Source of the DNA: Rhodanobacteraceae bacterium
GTDB lineage: Bacteria; Pseudomonadota; Gammaproteobacteria; Xanthomonadales; Rhodanobacteraceae
DNA: 40,316 nucleotides
Direction: 5' to 3'
Assembly (NCBI GenBank): GCA_021325475.1
Contig: JAJPHA010000113.1
Span: 1 to 40,316, forward strand
Below the pieces are notes generated by a model. That model was not told the DNA's origin. It worked only from the letters and a program-made list of their open reading frames with translations, and searched no databases. How positions within the stretch are numbered: position 1 is the first letter of the stretch; each line of letters starts with the position of its first letter. Made by a program: the position numbers and the translations under genes. Shown in pieces: positions 14,223 to 23,774 of this stretch.

Positions 14223-15823
14223 GCGCGGCGCGGAGCATCGCCGCGCGCGGGCTCGTGCTCGCCCTGCTGCCGTTCGTCGCGATCGCGGCCGAGCCGGCAG
14301 CGTTCGCGCTGGAGGAAACCACCATCGCCGAGTTGCAGCAGCGCATGGCGAGCGGCGAGCTGACCTCGCATGCGATCGTGCAGCAGTATCTCGATCGCAT
14401 CGCCGCGATCGACCGGGCCGGACCGGCGCTCCATGCGATCATCGAACTCAATCCGGATGCGCTCGCGATCGCCGATGCGCTGGACGCCGAGCGCAAAAGT
14501 GGAAAAGTGCGCGGGCCGTTGCACGGCATTCCGGTGCTGCTCAAGGACAACCTCGACACCGCCGACCACATGCACACCACGGCGGGCTCGCTCGCGCTGG
14601 CCGAGTCGATCGCCGCGCAGGACGCCACCGTCGCCGCCCGACTGCGCGCGGCCGGGGCGGTGCTGCTCGGCAAGACCAATCTGAGCGAGTGGGCGAATTT
14701 CCGTTCGGCGCATTCGACCAGCGGCTGGAGCGGTCGCGGCGGGCAGACCAAGAATCCCTACGCGCTCGATCGCAATCCCTGCGGCTCGAGCTCCGGCACC
14801 GGCGCCGCGATCGCGGCCAATCTGGCGGCGGCCGGCATCGGCACCGAGACCGACGGCTCGATCGTGTGTCCGGCGGCGGCGAACGGGCTGGTCGGCATCA
14901 AGCCGACGCTCGGCCTGGTCAGCCGCGCCGGCATCATCCCGATCGCGCACAGCCAGGACACCGCCGGGCCGATGGCGCGCAGTGTGGCCGACGCCGTTCT
15001 GCTGCTCGAGGCGATCGCCGGCGCCGACGCGCGCGACCCGGCGACCCGCGACGCCGATGCGCACCGCGCGGAGTACGCGCGATTCCTCGACGCGAACGGC
15101 CTGCGCGGCGTGCGCCTCGGCGTGGTGCGCAAGCTCGCCGGCTTCCATCCCGACGTGGACGCGCGGCTCGACGCCGCGATCGCCGCGCTGCGCGCGGCCG
15201 GCGCCACGGTGCTCGATCCGGTGGAGCTGCCCAACCTCGGCCAGTACGACGAGGCCGAGCTGACCGTGCTGGAATTCGAGTTCAAGCACGATCTCGACGC
15301 CTATCTCGCCGCGCTGCCGGCGACGGCGCGGGCACCGCGCTCGCTCGCCGAGCTGATCGCCTACGACGAGCGCGAACGCGCGCGCGAAATGCCGTGGTTC
15401 GGCCAGGAGCTGTTCGAACAGGCGCAGCGGCGCGGCGAGCTCGCCGATCCGACCTACCGCGCGGCGCTGGCGAAGGCCAAACGGCTGGCCGGCGCACGCG
15501 GCATCGACGCCGCTCTGAAAAAGTATACTCTCGACGCGCTGATCGCGCCGACCGGCGGCCCGGCCTGGGTCACCGATCCGGTCAACGGCGATCACACCAG
15601 CGGCGGCAGCTCCACACCGGCCGCGGTCGCCGGCGATCCGCATGTGACGGTGCCGATGGGTTTCGTGCACGATCTGCCGGTGGGCCTGAGCTTCTTCGGC
15701 GCGGCCTGGAGCGAGCCGAAGCTGATCCGCTACGCCTACGCCTTCGAGCAGGTCACCCACGCGCGCCGGCCGCCGCGATTCCCGGCGCGGATCGACGCGC
15801 CCGCAGCCGTCGCGACGCCGTAA
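14219..15823 (+). CDS. Secreted amidase-signature-family hydrolase
   Basis: A 534-residue amidase with a likely signal peptide (residues 1 to about 30, hydrophobic core LVLALLPFVAIAA). The amidase-signature Ser-cisSer-Lys triad is visible: K109 in GIPVLLKDN, S190 in GSSSG, and nucleophile S214 in TETDGSI. The 81- and 24-residue spacings are close to those of bacterial peptide amidases. It hydrolyses amide bonds; the substrate is unknown, and peptide amides or cell-wall fragments are possible for a periplasmic enzyme. I chose the GTG at 14219, overlapping the slipin stop, because a good signal sequence starts there. The open frame continuing upstream is a shadow of the slipin gene. Confidence 0.92.
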   Translation: MSAARSIAARGLVLALLPFVAIAAEPAAFALEETTIAELQQRMASGELTSHAIVQQYLDRIAAIDRAGPALHAIIELNPDALAIADALDAERKSGKVRGPLHGIPVLLKDNLDTADHMHTTAGSLALAESIAAQDATVAARLRAAGAVLLGKTNLSEWANFRSAHSTSGWSGRGGQTKNPYALDRNPCGSSSGTGAAIAANLAAAGIGTETDGSIVCPAAANGLVGIKPTLGLVSRAGIIPIAHSQDTAGPMARSVADAVLLLEAIAGADARDPATRDADAHRAEYARFLDANGLRGVRLGVVRKLAGFHPDVDARLDAAIAALRAAGATVLDPVELPNLGQYDEAELTVLEFEFKHDLDAYLAALPATARAPRSLAELIAYDERERAREMPWFGQELFEQAQRRGELADPTYRAALAKAKRLAGARGIDAALKKYTLDALIAPTGGPAWVTDPVNGDHTSGGSSTPAAVAGDPHVTVPMGFVHDLPVGLSFFGAAWSEPKLIRYAYAFEQVTHARRPPRFPARIDAPAAVATP

Positions 15824-15853
15824 CCGAACGGCGACAAGCTGTTCGCTGCCGCC

Positions 15854-17173
15854 ATGTCCCTGCGCCTGTGTCCGCTCCTGCTTGCCGCACTCGCCGGCGT
15901 CGCCAACGCCGATGAGCCCGTGTACTTCCTGCCGCAACTGCTCGGCGCGCAGTATACTTTTGTCGATCAGCACCAGGACGCGCTGCGCTCACCCTATCGC
16001 GGCCCGTTGAGCCTCGAGCCGCGCGGCGACACCGAGCAATCGCACACCTTCGGCGCCTACTTCGGCGTGCCGTTCACGGCGCGACTCGCGTTCTACTTCG
16101 ACGTCGAGATGTTCAAGGGCGAGGGCGTGAGCAACGCCACCGGCCTCGGCGGTCTCACCAACGGCGACGTGATCCGCTCCGGCACGGTGTCGCTCGGCAA
16201 GCGCGCCTACGTCGCGCGCCGCTATCTGCGCTGGCTGCTGCCGCTCGGCGACGCCCGCCACGCCGTTGCCGCGGCGCAGGACCAGCTCGGCGGCGAGGAG
16301 CCCGATCGGCGCGTCGAGTTCAAGCTCGGCCGATTCGCCGCGAGCGACGACTTCGACAAGAACCGCTACGCCAATGCCACGCGCACGCAGTTCATGAACT
16401 GGTCGCTGTTCAACAACACCGCCTGGGACTTCGCCGCCGACACGCGCGGCTACACGAACGGCGCGCTGGTCGCCTGGGCGGAGCCGAGCTGGTCGCTGCG
16501 CTACGGCGTGTTCCAGATGCCGACCGAAGCCAACGGCCAGACGCTGGAATGGCCGCTGACGCGCGCGCGCGGCGAACAGCTCGAGCTGACCTTGCAACCG
16601 GCACCGGATGCGTGGGCGCTGCGCCTGCTCACCTTCCGCAACCTCGCCCGCATGGGCGTGTACCGCGCGGCGATCGCGCATGCCGAGGCCGCGCACACAC
16701 CGCCCGACATCCGCGCCGATGACCACGACGGCCGGCGCAAGTACGGCTTCGGCGCGAACCTGGAACTGCCGCTCGCCGACGGCGGCGAAACCGGTCTGTT
16801 CGCGCGCGCCGGTTGGAACGACGGCCGCACCGAGTCGTTCGCGTTCACCGAAGTCGATCGCACGCTGAGCGTCGGCGCGCAGCTCGCCGGCACGCGCTGG
16901 CGGCGCGCGCAGGATCGCCTCGGCGTCGCCTTGGCAGTGAATGCGCTGGCGCGCGATCACCGCGACTACCTCGCGCTCGGCGGCAATGGGTTCGTGCTCG
17001 GCGACGGGCGGCTCGACTACGCGCGCGAGCAAATCGCCGAGGCCTACTACCGCTGGCGCGTCGTCGCCCACGCGGACCTGGGTCCGGACCTGCAATTCAT
17101 CCGCAACCCCGGCTACAACCGCGACCGCGGCCCGGCGCGGTTCCTCGGCCTGCGCCTGCATCTGGAGTTGTGA
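15854..17173 (+). CDS. OprB-like carbohydrate-selective porin
   Basis: A 439-residue outer-membrane protein with a cleavable signal peptide (about 1-19, ending VANA before DEPVYFLPQ). The body shows alternating-residue beta strands, including QSHTFGAYFGVPFTARLAFY, MNWSLFNNTAWDFAADTRGY and RYGVFQMPTEANGQ, like the OprB family. It ends with RFLGLRLHLEL, a C-terminal beta strand of outer-membrane type. OprB porins let sugars diffuse into the periplasm. A 30-base gap follows the amidase stop, so the gene may be part of the same transcript. Family assignment is good; substrate unknown. Confidence 0.85.
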   Translation: MSLRLCPLLLAALAGVANADEPVYFLPQLLGAQYTFVDQHQDALRSPYRGPLSLEPRGDTEQSHTFGAYFGVPFTARLAFYFDVEMFKGEGVSNATGLGGLTNGDVIRSGTVSLGKRAYVARRYLRWLLPLGDARHAVAAAQDQLGGEEPDRRVEFKLGRFAASDDFDKNRYANATRTQFMNWSLFNNTAWDFAADTRGYTNGALVAWAEPSWSLRYGVFQMPTEANGQTLEWPLTRARGEQLELTLQPAPDAWALRLLTFRNLARMGVYRAAIAHAEAAHTPPDIRADDHDGRRKYGFGANLELPLADGGETGLFARAGWNDGRTESFAFTEVDRTLSVGAQLAGTRWRRAQDRLGVALAVNALARDHRDYLALGGNGFVLGDGRLDYAREQIAEAYYRWRVVAHADLGPDLQFIRNPGYNRDRGPARFLGLRLHLEL

Positions 17174-17212
17174 CACCGTCACCGGCGGCTTGAACCCGTC
17201 TCGATCGCGGCT

Positions 17213-17245
17213 TAACATTTGTGAATGCAGAACTCACATGTGTTA
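17213..17245 (+). promoter_or_regulatory. Inverted repeat across the DUF1232 gene start
   Basis: TAACAttTGTGA (17213-17224) and TCACAtgTGTTA (17234-17245) form an inverted repeat with a 9-base spacer; 10 of 12 positions pair. The repeat straddles the start codon at 17225. Since the encoded protein has an HTH-like N terminus, autorepression is plausible. The half-site also contains TGTGA/TCACA, the core of CRP-type sites, but the spacing is larger than the usual 6 bases. Confidence 0.55.
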
Positions 17246-17854
17246 GCCCTGCTCGAAGAGGCCCGCCTTTCGCCCGAGGCGCTCGGTGCGGCGATCGGCG
17301 TATCCGGCATGACCGTGCGGCGCTGGTTGAAGAGGCCGAAACAGCCCGTGCCGCGCGTCTACCTCGCCGCGATCCGCGACGCCTGCTACGCGCTGATCTC
17401 ACAAGGCCGCCTGCGCGCCGAATCCGCCACCGTGCGGACTCTGCTGGCGCGGACGCTGTCGAACGAGTACCACGCCGCGCTCTGTAATCTCGGCCTGCCG
17501 CAGGGCTTCGACACGCGTCACGCCATGTCGCAGGACGACGTGCTGCTCGGCCTGTCGCGCATCGGCACGCAGAGCCAGAAGCAGCACGACGTGGACGGCA
17601 ATCGACGCAAGATTTTTTCGTTCAAGAAACTCGGCCGCGAGTGGTCGCAACGCATCGGCGCGCTGTGGCAGGTGATCCGCTCGAAGAAAATCGGTCGGCT
17701 GGAAAAAGCTGTCGCCTACGGCGCGCTGTTCTATCTGCTCACGCCGATCGACTTCATTCCCGATCACATCCCGTTCTTCGGCCTGCTCGACGATTTCGGC
17801 GTGCTCGGCATTGCCGCGGCGTACTACAGCCGCCGCTCGCACGGTCGGCTCTGA
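17225..17854 (+). CDS. DUF1232 (YkvA-like) membrane protein with N-terminal HTH-like domain
   Basis: A 209-residue protein. Residues about 1-40 (VLALLEEARLSPEALGAAIG, then VSGMTVRRWLKRP) look like a Cro/XRE or MerR-type helix-turn-helix. Residues about 140-200 form the DUF1232 hairpin: GRLEKAVAYGALFYLLTPID followed by FIPDHIPFFGLLDDFGVLGI, with its typical LxPxDxIPD core. The fusion suggests a membrane-linked regulator, but no function is known. The start at 17225 lies inside an inverted repeat that may be its operator. It is separated from the porin by 51 bases and from the efflux operon by 40. Confidence 0.85.
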   Translation: MQNSHVLALLEEARLSPEALGAAIGVSGMTVRRWLKRPKQPVPRVYLAAIRDACYALISQGRLRAESATVRTLLARTLSNEYHAALCNLGLPQGFDTRHAMSQDDVLLGLSRIGTQSQKQHDVDGNRRKIFSFKKLGREWSQRIGALWQVIRSKKIGRLEKAVAYGALFYLLTPIDFIPDHIPFFGLLDDFGVLGIAAAYYSRRSHGRL

Positions 17855-17894
17855 CTCGGCACGTTGTTCCCTTCTTCACCGGCGCCCTGCGATC

Positions 17895-19112
17895 ATGTCC
17901 GAGACGCTTCCGCTCCCGCCGCCGCGCGCGTTTCCCCGCCGCACGCAGCTCTTGCTGCTCGGCCTCGGCGCCGCCGCATTGCTCGGCCTCGCCGGTGTGC
18001 GCGCGCTGCTTTCGCACTGGCAGACGCGACCGCCGGCCACCACCACGTCCCCGGCACCGGGAACGTTTCGGCCGAGCAAGGAGCAATGGGCGAGCCTCGC
18101 GTTCGCCACCGTCGAGAGCGCCACCTTCCGCAGCGAGATCGTCGTCGACGGCGGCATTGCCTACAACGAGGACCGGCTGACGCCGGTGTTCTCGCCCTAT
18201 TCCGGCCGCGTCACGCGCCTCATCGCCAAGCCCGGCGACACGGTCAAACCGGGTGCGCCGCTGCTCGCGATCGAGGCGAGCGAGTTCGCCCAGGCGCAGA
18301 GCGATGTCGGCACGGCGCACGCGCAGCTTGCGCTCGCCGAAGCGAACGAGCGGCGCCAGCACGAGCTGTATCTCGCCAAGGCCGGCGCGCTCAAGGACTG
18401 GTTGCAGGCGCAAGCCGACGCCACCGCGGCGCGCAACGCGCTCGACGCCGCGCGCAATCGCCTGCGCATCCTCGGCACGTCCGACGCCGAGATCGCTGCC
18501 ATCGAGGCGGGCGCGGACCGGACCGGCAAGGCCGCGGAAACGCTGGTGCGCGCACCGATCGCCGGAACCGTCACCCAGCGGCAGGTCGGCCTCGGCCAGT
18601 ACCTCACCGCCGGTGCGGCGACACCGGTCTACACCATCGGCGATCTTTCCAGCGTGTGGCTGGTGGCGAACGTGCGCGAGAGCGACGCGCCGCGCGTGCA
18701 CGTCGGCCAAGCCGTCGAGGTGCGCGCGCTCGCACTTCCCGAGCGCAGTTTCCACGCGCGCATCGCCTGGGTGGCGCCAGCGCTCGATCCGACCACGCAC
18801 CGTCTGCCGGTGCGCGCCGAGGTGGACAACCGGGATGGCCTGCTGAAACCGCTGATGTTCGCGAGCTTCCACATCGATGCCGGCGATGAGGCGACGGCGC
18901 CGGCGGTGCCGAAGCGCGCGGTCGTCTACGAAGGGGACGAGGCGCACGTGTTCGTCGCGCTGGACGACGGCAGCATCGCGCTGCGGCCGATCCGCACCGG
19001 CCGCACCAGCGGCGATCGCATCGAGGTGCTCGCCGGACTCGCGGCCGGCGAGAAGGTAGTCAGCGGCGGGACTCTGTTCATCGATCGCGCCACGGACAGC
19101 GGCGGGCCATGA
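17895..19112 (+). CDS. RND efflux periplasmic adaptor (membrane fusion protein)
   Basis: A 405-residue HlyD/CusB-type adaptor linking the inner-membrane pump to the outer-membrane channel. A membrane anchor is at about 16-36 (TQLLLLGLGAAALLGLAGVR). The lipoyl half-motifs are visible (VFSPYSGRVTRLIAKPGDTV and VRAPIAGTVTQRQVGLGQYL) on either side of a helical hairpin rich in A, E, Q and R. The beta-barrel and membrane-proximal parts follow. No His/Met-rich metal-chaperone extension is seen. The ATG at 17895 is chosen because the anchor begins shortly after it; the longer open frame from 17811 overlaps the previous gene. It overlaps the pump gene start by four bases (ATGA). Confidence 0.93.
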   Translation: MSETLPLPPPRAFPRRTQLLLLGLGAAALLGLAGVRALLSHWQTRPPATTTSPAPGTFRPSKEQWASLAFATVESATFRSEIVVDGGIAYNEDRLTPVFSPYSGRVTRLIAKPGDTVKPGAPLLAIEASEFAQAQSDVGTAHAQLALAEANERRQHELYLAKAGALKDWLQAQADATAARNALDAARNRLRILGTSDAEIAAIEAGADRTGKAAETLVRAPIAGTVTQRQVGLGQYLTAGAATPVYTIGDLSSVWLVANVRESDAPRVHVGQAVEVRALALPERSFHARIAWVAPALDPTTHRLPVRAEVDNRDGLLKPLMFASFHIDAGDEATAPAVPKRAVVYEGDEAHVFVALDDGSIALRPIRTGRTSGDRIEVLAGLAAGEKVVSGGTLFIDRATDSGGP

Positions 19113-22100
19113 ATCGCCTCATCGAGTTCGCGCTGCGCCGGCGCCTGCTGGTCGTCCTCCTCATGCTCGTCGTCTTCGCCGCCGGCGCGGCGAGTTACCT
19201 CAAGCTCAACATTGAGGCATACCCCGATCCGGTGCCGCCGCTGGTCGACATCGTCACCCAGTCGAGCGGCCAGTCGGCCGAGGAGATCGAACGCTACATC
19301 ACCATCCCGATCGAAGTGCAGATGGCCGGGATTCCGCACGTGACCACGGTGCGCACGATCTCGCTGTTCGGTCTGTCCGACGTCAAGGTGCAATTCACCT
19401 ACGACTTCACCTACGAACAGGCCGAGCAGTGGGTGATCAACCGGCTGGCGCAACTGCCGCCGCTGCCGAATGGCGCGCAGCCGCAGATCTCGCCGACGAG
19501 TCCGATCGGCGAAATCTACCGCTATCGCGTGGTCGGCCCGCCCGGCTATTCGGTGACCGACCTCAAGACCATCCAGGACTGGATTCTGGAACGGCGCTTC
19601 AAGGCGGTCCCCGGCGTGATCGACGTGACCGGCTGGGGCGGCAAGACCAAGACCTACGACGTCGTCATCGATCAGAACCGTTTGCTGGCCCACGGCCTCA
19701 CCCTGGCGCAGGTGCTGCAAGCGCTCGCCAACAGCAATGGCAACGTCGGCGGCCAGACCGTCAGCCTCGGCCCGCAGGCGGCGGTCGTGCGCGGCGTCGG
19801 CGCGATCCGCGGCATGGACGATCTGCGCCGCACGATGATCGCGGCCAACAACGGCGCGCCGGTGTTCCTCTCGGACATCGCCGAGATTTCGGTCGGCCAC
19901 CAGCCGCGGCTCGGTATCGCCGGCCGCGACGACGCCGACGACATCGTCCAGGGCATCGTGCTGATGCGCCGCGGCGAGCAGAGCGCGCCGACGATCGCCC
20001 GCGTCGAGGCCGAGGTGGACCGGATCAATCGCAGCGACATCCTGCCGCCCGGCGTGCATCTGGAGAAGATCTACGACCGCAGCGAACTGATCGCGACGAC
20101 GACGCGCACGGTGCTGCACAACATGCTGTTCGGTATCGTCCTGATCTTTCTGCTGCAGTGGGCCTTCCTCGGCAACCTGCGCAGCGCGCTGATCGTCGCC
20201 GCCACCATACCGTTCGCCCTCGCCTTCGCCATCGTGCTGATGGTCTGGCGCGGCGAGTCGGCGAATCTGCTCTCGGTCGGCGCGATCGACTTCGGTCTGA
20301 TCGTCGATGCCACCGTGATCATGGTCGAGAACATCTTCCGCCATCTCGCCGAGGGGCCGCAGGCGCGGCGCGCCGCGTTCACCACGCTCGATCACGCGCG
20401 CGCGCATTTCGGCGTGCAGGGTCGACTCGCCACGATCGCATATTCCGCCGCCGAGGTGACCAAGCCGATCCTGTTCTCGGCCGGCATCATTGTCGCCGGC
20501 TTCCTGCCGCTGTTCACGTTGTCCGGCATCGAGGGGCACATTTTCGGGCCGATGGCCAAGACCTACGCCTACGCCATTGCCGGCGGGCTGATCGCCACCT
20601 TCACCGTCGCCCCGGCGCTGAGCGCATTCCTGTTCCGGGGCGAACTGCGCGAGACCGAGACCTTCGCGCTGCGCTTCATCCGCCGCCTCAACACGCCGCT
20701 GCTGCGCTTCGCCCTGGCCAACCGCTACCTCACGCTGGGCGGCGCCCTGCTGCTCGCCGGCGTCGCCGGCCTCGCCGCGCGCAATCTCGGTCTCGAGTTC
20801 CTGCCCAAGCTCGAGGAAGGCAATCTGTGGATTCGCGCCACGTTGCCGCAATCGATCTCGCTCGAGGAAGGCAATGCCTACGTCAATCGCATGCGCAAGC
20901 TGATCAAGAGCTTTCCCGAGGTGGAAACGGCAGTCTCGCAACACGGCCGTCCGGACGACGGCACCGATGCCACCGGCTTCTTCAACGCCGAATTCTTCGT
21001 GCCGCTGAAGCCGTTCGACGCCTGGCCGCACGGCATGGACAAGGAACAGCTCACCGAGCGGATGACGCGCGCGCTGGAGGATCACTTTCCGGGCGTGGAG
21101 TTCAATTTCTCGCAGTACATCGAGGACAACGTCGAGGAGGCCGCCTCCGGCGTGAAGGGCGAGAATTCGATCAAGCTGATCGGCAACGATCTGGCAACGC
21201 TGGAGAAGACCGCCAACCGGATCCGGGACGTCCTCGCGACGGTTCCCGGCGTGACCGATCTCGCCGTGTTCCGCTCGCTCGGCCAGCCGACCATCCGCAT
21301 CGACGTCGATCGCGAACGCGCCGCGCGTTACGGCCTCGCGCCGGGCGACGTCAACGCCGTGGTGCAGGCGGCGATCGGCGGTGCCGCCGCCGGCGAGGTG
21401 TTCGAGGAAGGCGGCGACCGGCACTTCCCGATCATCGTGCGTCTCGCGCCGGAGTATCGCACGAGCCTCGACGCCATCCGCCGCATCGCTGTCGGCGTAC
21501 CGAATCCGAACGGCTCCGGCGTGCTGCAGGTGCCGCTCGCCGACGTGGCCGACATCCAGCTCGTTTCCGGCGCCTCGTTCATCTACCGCGAACAGCAGCA
21601 GCGCTACATCCCGATCAAGTTCAGCGTGCGCGGCCGCGATCTCGGCACCGCCGTGCTCGAGGCGCAGCGCCGGGTCGCCGAGGAGGTGCACCTGCCGGGC
21701 GGCTATCGCCTCGAATGGGTCGGCGAATTCGGCAATCTCAAGGATGCACTGCAGCGGCTCGCCGTCTCGGTGCCGCTCAGCCTGCTCGTGATCTGCATCC
21801 TGCTGTACGTCAACTTCGGTTCGCTGATCGACGTACTGCTCGCGCTCAGCGTGATCCCGATGGCGCTGATCGGCGGCGTGTTCGCGCTGTATCTCACCGG
21901 CACGCCACTCAGCGTCTCGGCCGCGATCGGCTTCATCGCCCTGTTCGGCATCGCGACGATGGACGGGATTCTCGTACTGGCCCATTTCAACCGGCACATC
22001 GAATCCGGCGTCAGCCGGGCCAGTGCGATGTACCACACCTGCCAGGTGCAGATGCGTCCGGTCATGCTCACCTGCATCGTCGCCTGCGTCGGCCTGGTGC

Positions 22101-22282
22101 CGGCGGCGGTTTCGACCGGCATCGGCTCGCAGGTACAGAAGCCGTTGGCGCTGGTCGTCGTCGGCGGCATCCTGCTGGCGCCGGCGCTGATCCTGTTCGT
22201 GCTGCCGGTATTGATCGAGCGTTTCTCCCGGCGTGGCAGCGCCGACGGCGCGCTCGCCGAACCGCAACCGGCGGATGCGTGA
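19109..22282 (+). CDS. RND efflux pump, CzcA/CusA-like (heavy-metal-efflux subfamily)
   Basis: A 1057-residue inner-membrane proton/substrate antiporter. TM1 is at about 12-30. The porter domain contains EEIERYITIPIEVQMAGIPH, typical of the HME branch rather than the AcrB branch. In TM4 the proton-relay motif is D394-F-G...D400...E407 (DFGLIVDATVIMVEN), close to the CzcA DFG-x2-VD form used by Zn/Co/Ni pumps. Further TM bundles occur at about 330-530 and 860-1040 (MALIGGVFALYLTGTPLSVS; FGIATMDGILVLAHF). Metal export is inferred from subfamily resemblance only; no metal-sensing regulator lies nearby. Overlapping starts couple it to the adaptor and to the channel. Confidence 0.93.
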   Translation: MNRLIEFALRRRLLVVLLMLVVFAAGAASYLKLNIEAYPDPVPPLVDIVTQSSGQSAEEIERYITIPIEVQMAGIPHVTTVRTISLFGLSDVKVQFTYDFTYEQAEQWVINRLAQLPPLPNGAQPQISPTSPIGEIYRYRVVGPPGYSVTDLKTIQDWILERRFKAVPGVIDVTGWGGKTKTYDVVIDQNRLLAHGLTLAQVLQALANSNGNVGGQTVSLGPQAAVVRGVGAIRGMDDLRRTMIAANNGAPVFLSDIAEISVGHQPRLGIAGRDDADDIVQGIVLMRRGEQSAPTIARVEAEVDRINRSDILPPGVHLEKIYDRSELIATTTRTVLHNMLFGIVLIFLLQWAFLGNLRSALIVAATIPFALAFAIVLMVWRGESANLLSVGAIDFGLIVDATVIMVENIFRHLAEGPQARRAAFTTLDHARAHFGVQGRLATIAYSAAEVTKPILFSAGIIVAGFLPLFTLSGIEGHIFGPMAKTYAYAIAGGLIATFTVAPALSAFLFRGELRETETFALRFIRRLNTPLLRFALANRYLTLGGALLLAGVAGLAARNLGLEFLPKLEEGNLWIRATLPQSISLEEGNAYVNRMRKLIKSFPEVETAVSQHGRPDDGTDATGFFNAEFFVPLKPFDAWPHGMDKEQLTERMTRALEDHFPGVEFNFSQYIEDNVEEAASGVKGENSIKLIGNDLATLEKTANRIRDVLATVPGVTDLAVFRSLGQPTIRIDVDRERAARYGLAPGDVNAVVQAAIGGAAAGEVFEEGGDRHFPIIVRLAPEYRTSLDAIRRIAVGVPNPNGSGVLQVPLADVADIQLVSGASFIYREQQQRYIPIKFSVRGRDLGTAVLEAQRRVAEEVHLPGGYRLEWVGEFGNLKDALQRLAVSVPLSLLVICILLYVNFGSLIDVLLALSVIPMALIGGVFALYLTGTPLSVSAAIGFIALFGIATMDGILVLAHFNRHIESGVSRASAMYHTCQVQMRPVMLTCIVACVGLVPAAVSTGIGSQVQKPLALVVVGGILLAPALILFVLPVLIERFSRRGSADGALAEPQPADA

Positions 22283-22283
22283 G

Positions 22284-23774
22284 ATGCGCGCGCGGCCGGT
22301 CTTCATCGCACGCACGATCGCCGCCAGCCTGGCGCTCGCCGCCGCCGGTGGCTGCACGGTCGGCCCCGATTTCGCACGCCCCGCCCCGCCGGATGCCGCG
22401 CGTTACACCACGACACCGCTACCCGAGACGACCGCGACCGCCCCGAGCGCGCACGGCGAAGCACAACGCTTCGCGTCCGATGCCGACGTCGCCGCGAACT
22501 GGTGGACCCGATTCGGTTGCGCCGAACTCGATCGGCTGGTGAGGCAGGCACTCGCCACCAATCCGTCGTTGCAGGCGGCGCAGGCGACGTTGCGCGTGGC
22601 ACAGGAGAACGTGGCTGCGCAGCGGGGCGCGTTCTGGCCATCGCTCACCGCCGACCTCGATGCGTCACGCCAGAAGACCGCACCGGTGCTGTCGCCGACG
22701 CTGAATTCCGCCGTCAATCCGTACAGTTTGCGCACCGCGCAGGTGTTGGTGAGCTACAGCCTCGACGTGTTCGGCGGCAACCGCCGCCAGGTCGAGTCGC
22801 TCGCGGCGCAGGCGGAAGCGCAACGCTTCCAGTGGCAGGCGGCACGGGTGACGCTCGCGGCCAATGTCGTCGTGGCGGTGGTACAGGCGGCTGCACTGCG
22901 CGATCAGCTCGACGAACTCGGTCACATCGTCGAATTGCAGGCCGAACAGCTCGGCCTGATGCGCCGACAGCTCGAACTCGGCGCCATCGCCGAGGCGGCA
23001 GTCGTCGCGCAGGAATCCGCGCTCGCGCAGACCCGGGCGCAGTTGCCGGCACTGGAGAAGCAACTCGCGCAGCAGAACGACCTGCTTGCCGCACTCAGCG
23101 GGCGCCTGCCCGCGGAGCAGGCGCCGCCGACGCTTTCGCTCGCATCGCTGCATCTGCCCGAGGAACTGCCGCTCAGCCTGCCGTCGAAACTCGTCGAACA
23201 GCGTCCCGACGTGCGCGCCGCGGAAGCGCAACTGCACGCCGCGAGCGCGCAGATCGGCGTGGCGATCGCGAACCGGCTGCCGCAAATCACGCTGACCGCG
23301 GCGGGAGGCAGCACGGCGACGCACTTCGCGGATCTGTTCGCCGCCGGCACCGGCTTCTTCGGCGCCGCGACGGACGTGGCGCAGCCGATCTTCCAGGGCG
23401 GCACACTCCAACATCGACAACGCGCCGCGCAGGCGGCCTACGCGCAGGCCGCAGCGCAATACCGCAGCACGGTGATCGCAGCCTTCCAGAACGTCGCCGA
23501 TACGCTGGAAGCCCTGCGCTACGACGCACAGACGCTGCATGCGGCGGTGGAGGCGGAGCGCACGGCTCGGCGCAGCTTCGAGCTGGCTCGTCGGCAGATG
23601 GAGCTTGGCGATGTCAGTGCGCTCGCCCTGCTTGCCGCCGAACAAAACTACCGCCAAGCGGTCATCGCCCGCGTACAAGCCGAAGCCGCGCGCCTGGCGG
23701 ACACCGTGGCGCTGTTCCAGGCACTCGGCGGCGGCTGGTGGAACGCGACGGAAGCGGTCGATGCGCGTCGCTAG
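22284..23774 (+). CDS. Outer-membrane efflux channel lipoprotein (NodT/TolC type)
   Basis: A 496-residue outer-membrane factor that completes the tripartite pump. The N terminus MRARPVFIARTIAASLALAA ends in a lipobox AAGGC followed by TVGPDFARP, the standard NodT opening. Repeated OEP helices follow, including LATNPSLQAAQATLRVAQEN, VEQRPDVRAAEAQLHAASAQ and LGDVSALALLAAEQNYRQAV. I start at the ATG at 22284; an ATG at 22275, inside the end of the pump gene, would add three residues. The stop codon shares bases with the stop of the convergent DAHP synthase gene (CTAG), so there is no room for a separate terminator. Confidence 0.92.
   Translation: MRARPVFIARTIAASLALAAAGGCTVGPDFARPAPPDAARYTTTPLPETTATAPSAHGEAQRFASDADVAANWWTRFGCAELDRLVRQALATNPSLQAAQATLRVAQENVAAQRGAFWPSLTADLDASRQKTAPVLSPTLNSAVNPYSLRTAQVLVSYSLDVFGGNRRQVESLAAQAEAQRFQWQAARVTLAANVVVAVVQAAALRDQLDELGHIVELQAEQLGLMRRQLELGAIAEAAVVAQESALAQTRAQLPALEKQLAQQNDLLAALSGRLPAEQAPPTLSLASLHLPEELPLSLPSKLVEQRPDVRAAEAQLHAASAQIGVAIANRLPQITLTAAGGSTATHFADLFAAGTGFFGAATDVAQPIFQGGTLQHRQRAAQAAYAQAAAQYRSTVIAAFQNVADTLEALRYDAQTLHAAVEAERTARRSFELARRQMELGDVSALALLAAEQNYRQAVIARVQAEAARLADTVALFQALGGGWWNATEAVDARR

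Noticed and set aside
19109-22282. Firm assignment of the RND pump to copper (CusA) or zinc/cobalt (CzcA)
   Set aside because: The DFG-x3-D motif favours the CzcA side, but no metal-binding residues or regulator could be verified, so no gene symbol was given.
18926-22357. 1143-codon minus-strand frame opposite the RND pump
   Set aside because: Low-complexity R/E/Q/D-rich translation, antisense to a clear pump gene; a composition artefact.
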